From CAYLLE01 sp964384485 (GTDB lineage Bacteria > Spirochaetota > Spirochaetia > CAYLLE01): 27,748 bases of DNA. The notes below the pieces were generated by a model. That model saw only the letters and a list, made by a program, of their open reading frames with translations, ran no database searches and had not been told where the DNA came from. Both the position numbers and the translations under genes were made by a program. The stretch is taken from assembly GCA_964384485.1 (NCBI GenBank), contig CAYLLE010000035.1:1-27748 (forward strand), in the 5' to 3' direction. Shown here one piece after another: positions 22,548 through 27,748 of the stretch. Each line of letters starts with the position of its first letter. The stretch's first letter is position 1.

Positions 22548-23561
22548 TTAAAAAATCATCATTGTGATAAGGGGAAGAACACACCCCAATACCGTGAACA
22601 GGATTATACCTCCGGCAGCAACAACCGCCGCCGGCTCAGCCCCTTTTGTTACCCCGGTCAGAAGACCGTCAAGCCGGGTACGGTAGTATTGAGTCAAAAC
22701 GGTAAAAGCTTCCCCCGGCCGGTTCCTGCTTCTGCACTCCAGGCTGAACCACCGGACAAAAAAGGGGTTAAGGACCGAAGCACGGGAAAATATCTCCGCG
22801 GGATCTTCACCCTTTTCCATCCTGACGATCCCCTCTCTTATCTCAAGGGCGAAAGCGGGATCATCCACGAAGTGAGATACAATCCGGAGGCTCTGGGGGA
22901 TGGAGTATCCCGCCAGCCGGAGTTTCGCCAGGGAACCGCAGAACCGCTCATACACGGCATAACAGTGGATCTTTCCCGCCACGGGAATCCGTCTAAAAAC
23001 CGCGTAAACACGCGGACCGAGGAACCGGAATCTCCTTTCAAGAACAAGAACAGCGGTAAAAATGACAAGAAACAGCATTACTCCAGCGCCCGCGGTTATC
23101 ATTGCCGTTATCCGTCTTTCGACGAGGAGGATCAGTTCCAAATTTTCTGCAGGATAATGTCTGAGCAGCCGGGGGAGGAATTCACTGCCCAAGAGAAATA
23201 TTCCGGCAAAGGTAAAGAGGGTTACTCCGGCCGGATAGAGCAGAGCCCAAAAAAGAGCTGAGGAAATTCTGCTTCTCCGATCCATCCGCTCCTTTATCAT
23301 GGAAAAATATCCACCTTCAGGCCCTTCCGTTTCCGCGCTTTGAAAACAGAACCTGGTAAAGCTGTCACACCCCGGAAAAACCGGAACGGCGCTTTCGGTA
23401 AAACTGTACCCCTCTAAAAGACGATTCCGGATACTCCCGATGCGCCGGAAGAGCGGTCCCTTAGACGCGGTCAACAGCGCCGCCTCCAGGGACTCGGATA
23501 CACCCATCCCGCTTTTTTCGAACACCGACATCATGCCGGTAAAATCCGCCAGCAGGCTCAT
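22548..23561 (-). CDS. gspF: Type II secretion inner-membrane platform protein GspF
   Basis: 337 residues from the ATG at 23561, which shares four bases (ATGA) with the gspE stop and follows GGAG. It has two T2SSF repeats: residues about 5-125 (GMGVSESLEAALLTASKGPLF split at SESLEAALLTA) and about 205-325 (CGSLAKLRLAGYSIPQSLRI). Three membrane segments are seen (about 100-123, 148-172, 305-335), the normal GspF/PilC topology. The usual N-terminal cytoplasmic extension of about 60 residues is absent, making it shorter than the typical 400. It anchors the assembly ATPase and couples ATP use to pseudopilus growth. The frame is open 90 codons further upstream, but that lies wholly inside gspE and is Arg/Pro/Gly-rich shadow. 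The stop lies in a T6A8 tract on the coding strand. Confidence 0.9.
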   Translation of the reverse strand: MSLLADFTGMMSVFEKSGMGVSESLEAALLTASKGPLFRRIGSIRNRLLEGYSFTESAVPVFPGCDSFTRFCFQSAETEGPEGGYFSMIKERMDRRSRISSALFWALLYPAGVTLFTFAGIFLLGSEFLPRLLRHYPAENLELILLVERRITAMITAGAGVMLFLVIFTAVLVLERRFRFLGPRVYAVFRRIPVAGKIHCYAVYERFCGSLAKLRLAGYSIPQSLRIVSHFVDDPAFALEIREGIVRMEKGEDPAEIFSRASVLNPFFVRWFSLECRSRNRPGEAFTVLTQYYRTRLDGLLTGVTKGAEPAAVVAAGGIILFTVLGCVLPLITMMIF

Positions 23562-24985
23562 ACCGTCTCCAGGAGGAGGACCCGGGCTGTCTCGCCGGGG
23601 GTTGTAAAACCCGCCCGGATTTTCCCGGCGGCGTCCTCCTTTAAACCGGGACCGGCCAGCACCGGGCCCGTACCGCCCGGGAGAGCCAGTTCTCCCAGGG
23701 CTGTCCGCCCGGAAAATCCCAGTCCCCTGCAAACCTCGCAGCCGGAGGGATATAACACTGTCTCCACGCCTGCTCCCAGGGCGGACAGGATCCGGAGGTC
23801 TTCGGGGCCGGGTAATCCGTGCCGGGCGCATCGGGAACAGGTCCGCCGTACCAGCCGCTGGGAAACCGATCCGGCGTAAACATGAAGGAAATCATCAGTT
23901 TTAACCCCCAGCTCCGCGAGCCTTCTTCCCACGGCAAGCGCACCGGACGCGTGAACGGTGGTGTACACGGCTTGACCGGTTAACGCGGCCCTTACCGCTA
24001 GCAGGGCCGTCTCCCTGTCCCGGATTTCTCCGATCATGATGACGTCGGGATCGTGCCGCAGAACACTCCGGAGAATCTTGTCAAAGGTGAGTCCCCGGGA
24101 AGGATCAACCTGGACTTGATCGCTCCCCGGCAGGTGATATTCCACGGGATCTTCAATGGTAATGATCTTTTCCGTACCGTTCCACCGCTCCCGTATCATG
24201 GTATGCAGGGTGGTGGTCTTCCCGCTGCCGGTAGGTCCGGAAAAGATAACCAGCCCCCTGGGAAGGGATGCTAAATAGCGCAGATGAGACATGATATGGA
24301 AAGAGAATCCCAAATCTTCAATTCTGGTAATATCCTCCTGTACTTCCAGAAGCCTGAGGGAAACAGATTCGCCTCCTTCCGCCGTGGGGAGAATTGAAAC
24401 CCTTACCTCCATTCTCCTGTTGTTGATAAAAACCGAAGCCCGTCCGTCCTTCGGTTCCGGAGAATGACCTACCGGAAGAGCGGTAATCATTTTGATCCGG
24501 GCGGTCAGTCTGCGGTATAGGGTCTCCTTAATGTATCCCCGGCTGTGGAGAATTCCATCGATCCTGAACCTGACCGCCGCTCCGCCCCCGGCAGGTTCAA
24601 AATGGATATCAGAAGCCCGTTCCTTTATGGCCTCCAGCAGGATTCCGTTCACCAGATTAACCGCCCGGGAAGAATCCGGTTCATCGGTCAGGAAGATACC
24701 CTTTCTGCCGCTATCCTGGTCCGGAACAAGCTCTTCGGTTTCGGAAGCGAAACGGCACAAGTACGCGGTAACCTCTTCCTCCGATATGAGATAGAAGGCC
24801 GCCTGCCCCCCATGGAACCGGCTGAGAAGCTCCACAGTACCCGGATCGGGAGAGGAAATACCCACGCAGTATTCACCGTTATACCCCAGAAGGACCGCTC
24901 CGGTCCTGCGGATGAATCCGTACGGGTATTGATCTTTGCCTTCGGGTAAGGGTTCCCAGTCCCGGAGCAGAGTCCGTTCCATCAT
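23558..24985 (-). CDS. gspE: Type II secretion assembly ATPase GspE
   Basis: Cytosolic hexameric ATPase of 475 residues that powers pseudopilus assembly. Walker A GPTGSGKT is at 250-257, the Asp box at ITIEDPVEYHLPG, Walker B at VIMIGEIRDRETA (315-327) and the His box at TTVHASGA (342-349). Arg-rich ASDIHFEP (124-131) and FRIDG mark the N2E domain. Two CxxC pairs (Cys383/386 and 416/419) form the GspE/PilB zinc site. The N-terminal N1E domain looks short and weakly conserved. The ATG overlaps the secretin stop (AAGATGATGG) behind CCGGAGGAAAG. The C-terminal 40 residues are Gly/Pro-rich and not typical. Confidence 0.95.
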   Translation of the reverse strand: MMERTLLRDWEPLPEGKDQYPYGFIRRTGAVLLGYNGEYCVGISSPDPGTVELLSRFHGGQAAFYLISEEEVTAYLCRFASETEELVPDQDSGRKGIFLTDEPDSSRAVNLVNGILLEAIKERASDIHFEPAGGGAAVRFRIDGILHSRGYIKETLYRRLTARIKMITALPVGHSPEPKDGRASVFINNRRMEVRVSILPTAEGGESVSLRLLEVQEDITRIEDLGFSFHIMSHLRYLASLPRGLVIFSGPTGSGKTTTLHTMIRERWNGTEKIITIEDPVEYHLPGSDQVQVDPSRGLTFDKILRSVLRHDPDVIMIGEIRDRETALLAVRAALTGQAVYTTVHASGALAVGRRLAELGVKTDDFLHVYAGSVSQRLVRRTCSRCARHGLPGPEDLRILSALGAGVETVLYPSGCEVCRGLGFSGRTALGELALPGGTGPVLAGPGLKEDAAGKIRAGFTTPGETARVLLLETV

Positions 24986-26943
24986 CTTTCCTCCGGGAGC
25001 AGGGAAAGAATTTTTTCTATCCGGTCTCCCCGGCCGGTCCGGCTTTCCCGGTCATCGGTATATACAGACAGATAAAAGGCCACTTCTGTTTCCTCCATTG
25101 TCTTTGTACTCCTTCCGAAAAGCCAGCCGAAAAGGGGAGCCGATTTTTTGGAATGGGTAATTTCCTGCTGGAACAGACTTCCGGCCAGAACCGGACTTCC
25201 CGGGCTTACCGTAACCACCGTCCTCAAAAGCCGCTCCGAAGTGGGCGGCGGATTCCCTGACCGGGCGGAAAGATCCACCCCCCTTTTAGACAGCGCCGCT
25301 GAAAGGGATACCTCAATTTCTTCCGGGGTACGCCGGCGTCCGGTCAGCTCGAGAATCAAACCGGAGGTCAGCTCTCGGACAACTCCCGCCGTCCCCCGGC
25401 TTGGTTCAGCAGTCCCCTCCAATTCACGGTAGCGGAAGGTATCGGTATTCGTGAAGGTTACGGACTCCCCCGACTTCCCCCGCAGCGATATATCGGCCAA
25501 AACTGCCGCTTTGTTTTCGGCCAGATCGGCGGAAAGATTCAGGGCAAAGGCGTAGCCGAACGCGGTAATGACATTGAAGTTAAGGGATAAGAGCTCACCC
25601 AGCGAAGTAAAAAGGACATTCCGGTTTCCCAGGGACACCGGATTGTTCCGGAGCTGAATGTCGTGTCCCCGGTCGGCGGAACGGGAATACCGGATAATGA
25701 GCAGCTGATAGGTTATTACCGGTTCCCGTACATCCGCCAGGGTTGTTTCACGCAGCACCTGCCGGTACTCCTGTTCCGTTCCCACATGAAAAAGCAGATT
25801 CCCGCCGGGACCGGGAAATACCGAATCCCGCCGGAAGGACGGCGGCGGATCGGCAAGAAGATCTCTGGGAGATATGTACTGGAGAAATACCGGCCGCACC
25901 TCCGGTATTTCCGCGCACCCGGGTCTTTTTAGAGCTTCAATAAGCCCCTCTAACAGAACAAACTCCTCAGGGAGTCCGATGTATATCAGCTTGCCTTCCT
26001 CCCGGTCAAAGATGAACTCCCCGTCAAAAAGCGACCGGGGAATTGATTCCGCGGCGGAATGCAGGTGCGGGGGAGACAGATTGATCGAGAACAGATCATG
26101 GAACCGGATTGTCTCCGCGGAGGCTTTATCGGGGACAAGGTAGAGTATCCCTTCATGCTCCCGGACAACGCCGCCGCACCACAAGGCGAGATAATCCACC
26201 AGCTCCCGGAACGAGTCCGCTTTGTGGCGGAAGTTTTTCAGCGTCATTCTGCCGTCCAGCGAAGAAACGTAGGGGATATCTTCGGACTCAAAAATCGTTC
26301 CCAGAACCTCCATAAGGGGAGAATCTGCAACAGTCAGCCGGTATTCCGATCCGGTTACACCGTATTTTATCGTATCCGGACTTTCCCGGACAAAAGACCG
26401 CTCCTCCCGCTGTCTCCGGAGCGCGAGTATTCCGGATTCATCTTTCACAGTGAAACCGGAAACGGAAGCGGCAACGGCAGTGAGCAGCTCACGGAGAGTA
26501 CAGCCTTCCTCATGGATATCAAGACCTAAGGAGGGCAGAGAGTCGCAGGGAATGGTTTGCTTGAGTTCCCGGCTTAACCGGGTTATAAAAAGTCCCGGAT
26601 CTGCTCCGCGGGAATCGGCGTCAATCAGACCGTCCTCCCGGAGGGTAATTTTTATCCGGGAGACGTGGAGTACCCCGTTTTTTTCGGTACGGTATAGATC
26701 TATGGTTTCCAGAAACGCGTATAAGGCTTCGGTATAGTTCATCCGGGAGAATCTGAATGAAGTTCGTCCTGTTACCGTCTGATCCCAGGTTACCGACAGA
26801 TCAGCTCCGCCGGCTAATGTCAGAAGGATATCGGATACTTTCTGATCGATAAACTCCAGGGCGAAAAACCGCTCTTCTTCCCCGTGAAGCGGGAGCAGCA
26901 GGATTAACAGGAGGATCACAGAAACGGGTCCCGTCTTTACCAT
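24982..26943 (-). CDS. gspD: Secretin GspD-like outer-membrane channel
   Basis: Outer-membrane gate of the system; 653 residues from the ATG at 26943, which overlaps the preceding stop (ATGGTAA) behind GGAGG. A signal peptide (VSVILLLILLLPLHG) is followed by N-domains: FFALEFIDQKVSDILLTLAG is a secretin N0/STN-like start, with further modules around YRLTVADSPLMEVLGTIFE. The C-terminal secretin domain is recognisable: ELLSLNFNVITAFGYAF, KAAVLADISLRGKSGESVTF, SGLILELTGRR, PTSERLLRTVVTVSPGSPVLAG and PLFGWLFG, with a final ELEV-type TEVAFYLSVYT. The N-terminal region is divergent from proteobacterial GspD. The candidate pilotin is the lipoprotein at the operon end. A longer start at 26997 would overlap the peptidase gene by 61 bases. 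Confidence 0.88.
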   Translation of the reverse strand: MVKTGPVSVILLLILLLPLHGEEERFFALEFIDQKVSDILLTLAGGADLSVTWDQTVTGRTSFRFSRMNYTEALYAFLETIDLYRTEKNGVLHVSRIKITLREDGLIDADSRGADPGLFITRLSRELKQTIPCDSLPSLGLDIHEEGCTLRELLTAVAASVSGFTVKDESGILALRRQREERSFVRESPDTIKYGVTGSEYRLTVADSPLMEVLGTIFESEDIPYVSSLDGRMTLKNFRHKADSFRELVDYLALWCGGVVREHEGILYLVPDKASAETIRFHDLFSINLSPPHLHSAAESIPRSLFDGEFIFDREEGKLIYIGLPEEFVLLEGLIEALKRPGCAEIPEVRPVFLQYISPRDLLADPPPSFRRDSVFPGPGGNLLFHVGTEQEYRQVLRETTLADVREPVITYQLLIIRYSRSADRGHDIQLRNNPVSLGNRNVLFTSLGELLSLNFNVITAFGYAFALNLSADLAENKAAVLADISLRGKSGESVTFTNTDTFRYRELEGTAEPSRGTAGVVRELTSGLILELTGRRRTPEEIEVSLSAALSKRGVDLSARSGNPPPTSERLLRTVVTVSPGSPVLAGSLFQQEITHSKKSAPLFGWLFGRSTKTMEETEVAFYLSVYTDDRESRTGRGDRIEKILSLLPEER

Positions 26944-27359
26944 AACCGGCCTCCGGCAATAATAAGAACCTCCGCGAATGAGGCGGCGCACAGACAAAGT
27001 CCCAGGGGAACTTTCCCGCCCCGTACAGTCCGCGGGAGCAGGATCAGAAGAAAACCGCCGGTAATAAGAATCCGGAAAAAAACAAATCCTCCCCAGGAGG
27101 CGGCTAAAAATCCGGCCAGCTTAGCATCTCCCAGCCCGGTAACTCCACCGCCACCGGTTATAACCGCAAAAACGGCAAAACCGGCCGCGAACAGCACAGC
27201 CGTTCCCAGGGAAACAGTACCAACCCGGAATCCCCGGATGCCTAAAAGCACCGCCGTACCTCCCAAGGTTATCCAGTCGGGAATCCGTAAACACCGTAAA
27301 TCCGCCGCGAACGCCGCCGCGGTAACTCCGATATTCACGGGTATCTCCATCATATCCAT
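26937..27359 (-). CDS. Short A24-type prepilin peptidase
   Basis: Integral membrane aspartyl protease of 140 residues that removes the leader of prepilins and pseudopilins at the inner membrane. Both catalytic aspartates are visible: Asp20 in the D-x5-IP context (ADLRCLRIPDWIT) and Asp78 in GLGDAK, the GxGD signature. Four or so hydrophobic segments cover the rest. It lacks the N-terminal Cys-rich/N-methyltransferase domain of full PilD/GspO, resembling CpaA/TadV-sized enzymes, so N-methylation of pseudopilins would need another enzyme or not occur. First gene of the secretion operon; the ATG has an AAGGAGG site. Confidence 0.85.
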   Translation of the reverse strand: MDMMEIPVNIGVTAAAFAADLRCLRIPDWITLGGTAVLLGIRGFRVGTVSLGTAVLFAAGFAVFAVITGGGGVTGLGDAKLAGFLAASWGGFVFFRILITGGFLLILLPRTVRGGKVPLGLCLCAASFAEVLIIAGGRLW

Positions 27360-27400
27360 GACTTTTCCTCCTTTTCGCCTTCACTTTTATTTACCGGATT

Positions 27401-27421
27401 TTTTTTATAATTGATTCAATT
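27401..27421 (-). promoter_or_regulatory. Candidate control region of the secretion operon
   Basis: AATTGATTCAATT (27409-27421) is a perfect 6-bp palindrome around one base, next to a TATAA-like -10 (minus-strand TATAAA at about 27407-27402) with only a poor -35. It could be an operator overlapping a weak promoter for the downstream operon, whose first ATG is at 27359. No regulator gene is present. Confidence 0.25.
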
Positions 27422-27446
27422 CATACGCCGGAAATCCCGGAATCTA

Positions 27447-27474
27447 TTGACAAAAGGGCGGAAATTTATAACAT
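27447..27474 (+). promoter_or_regulatory. Promoter of tRNA-His
   Basis: A perfect -35 TTGACA (27447-27452) is followed after 16 bp by TAACAT (27469-27474), with alternative -10s TATAAC and CATTAT nearby. The tRNA begins about 15 bases beyond the expected start site. Confidence 0.5.
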
Positions 27475-27495
27475 TATGAACCTGTTTATAAATAT

Positions 27496-27568
27496 GGTGG
27501 ATGTAGTTCAGCGGTAGAGCGCCAGATTGTGGTTCTGGTTGTCGCGGGTTCAAATCCCGTCATCCACC
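27496..27568 (+). tRNA. tRNA-His (anticodon GUG)
   Basis: Complete cloverleaf. The acceptor stem is GTGGATG (27497-27503) with CATCCAC (27561-27567), plus the His-specific extra G at 27496 pairing with C73 at 27568. The anticodon stem is CCAGA/TCTGG with loop TTGTGGT, anticodon GTG at 27529-27531. The T-arm is GCGGG-TTCAAAT-CCCGT. CCA is not encoded. Confidence 0.97.
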
Positions 27569-27595
27569 CGGAATTGCCTCCCGGTAAGAGCAGGC

Positions 27596-27624
27596 TGGAC
27601 ATAATCAACTGTTTTGTGTAGAGT
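27596..27624 (+). promoter_or_regulatory. Promoter of tRNA-Arg
   Basis: TGGACA (27596-27601), a 17-bp spacer and TAGAGT (27619-27624). Transcription would start near 27631, about 60 bases before the mature tRNA. The rest of the 125-base gap between the two tRNAs shows nothing else I can support. Confidence 0.45.
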
Positions 27625-27693
27625 AAAAGCAGGCGGTTCACGCCGTCATAGCCACGCTGGGATATCGGGAAGTCAGGATTCAAAAAGAAAACC

Positions 27694-27748
<55 letters not shown>

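Noticed and set aside
23562..23831. N-terminal extension of GspF by 90 residues
   Set aside because: The stretch lies entirely within gspE, is Arg/Gly/Pro-rich shadow sequence, and the ATG at 23561 has the usual coupled junction.
27486..27683. Minus-strand 65-codon open frame
   Set aside because: It is antisense to tRNA-His; its GFEPATTRTT-like peptide is a well-known spurious translation of tRNA sequence.

Overview
The window looks like chromosomal DNA from a free-living or environmental spirochaete (Spirochaetales-like). This is inferred from the prfA-prmC-rel order, which as I recall is also found in Borrelia, from the run of Cys-lipidated envelope proteins, and from the overall gene style. 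No rRNA or other taxonomic marker is present, so the assignment is moderate. Coding density is very high and genes often overlap by 1-8 bases. Base composition looks close to balanced, with many CCGG tetranucleotides.

Left part (1-4.9 kb): an accessory or eroding zone. A lipoprotein with FG-GAP repeats and an ASPIC/UnbV domain faces a decayed heparinase II/III-type gene (5' truncation, internal deletion, G-run frameshift). Next come a small membrane/zinc-ribbon protein and an NADP-isocitrate dehydrogenase. Four copies of a short inverted-repeat element with an AT-rich core lie between these genes (1-86, 168-235, 3017-3112, 4840-4908), and the pseudogene is cut off exactly at one copy.

Middle (4.9-13.8 kb): a B12-binding-type radical SAM protein, a TPR-like lipoprotein, a secreted protein of unknown function, a convergent M20 metallopeptidase, an SH3-like lipoprotein, an ABC-F ATPase and a rhomboid protease. 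Then (13.9-17.8 kb) a tightly coupled translation/stringent-response operon, prfA-prmC-rel: release factor 1, its glutamine methyltransferase, and a bifunctional (p)ppGpp synthetase/hydrolase. A thiol peroxidase lacking the resolving cysteine (17.9-18.4 kb) follows under its own promoter.

Right part (18.4-27.4 kb, minus strand): one compact operon for a divergent type II secretion / type IV-pilus-like system. In transcription order it holds a short A24 prepilin peptidase, a secretin (GspD), an assembly ATPase (GspE), a platform protein (GspF), the major pseudopilin (GspG), a tiny pilin-like ORF, a minor pseudopilin, GspK, a bitopic GspL-position protein, a bitopic GspM/C-position protein and a terminal lipoprotein. 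Nearly every junction is a 4-8 base stop/start overlap, with a longer gap only before gspG. This is the most interesting system in the window. The core machine is clear, but the pseudopilins depart from the usual +1 and +5 residues, and the last genes have no family I can recognise. The window ends with tRNA-His and the 5' part of tRNA-Arg(UCG), each preceded by a sigma70-like promoter.
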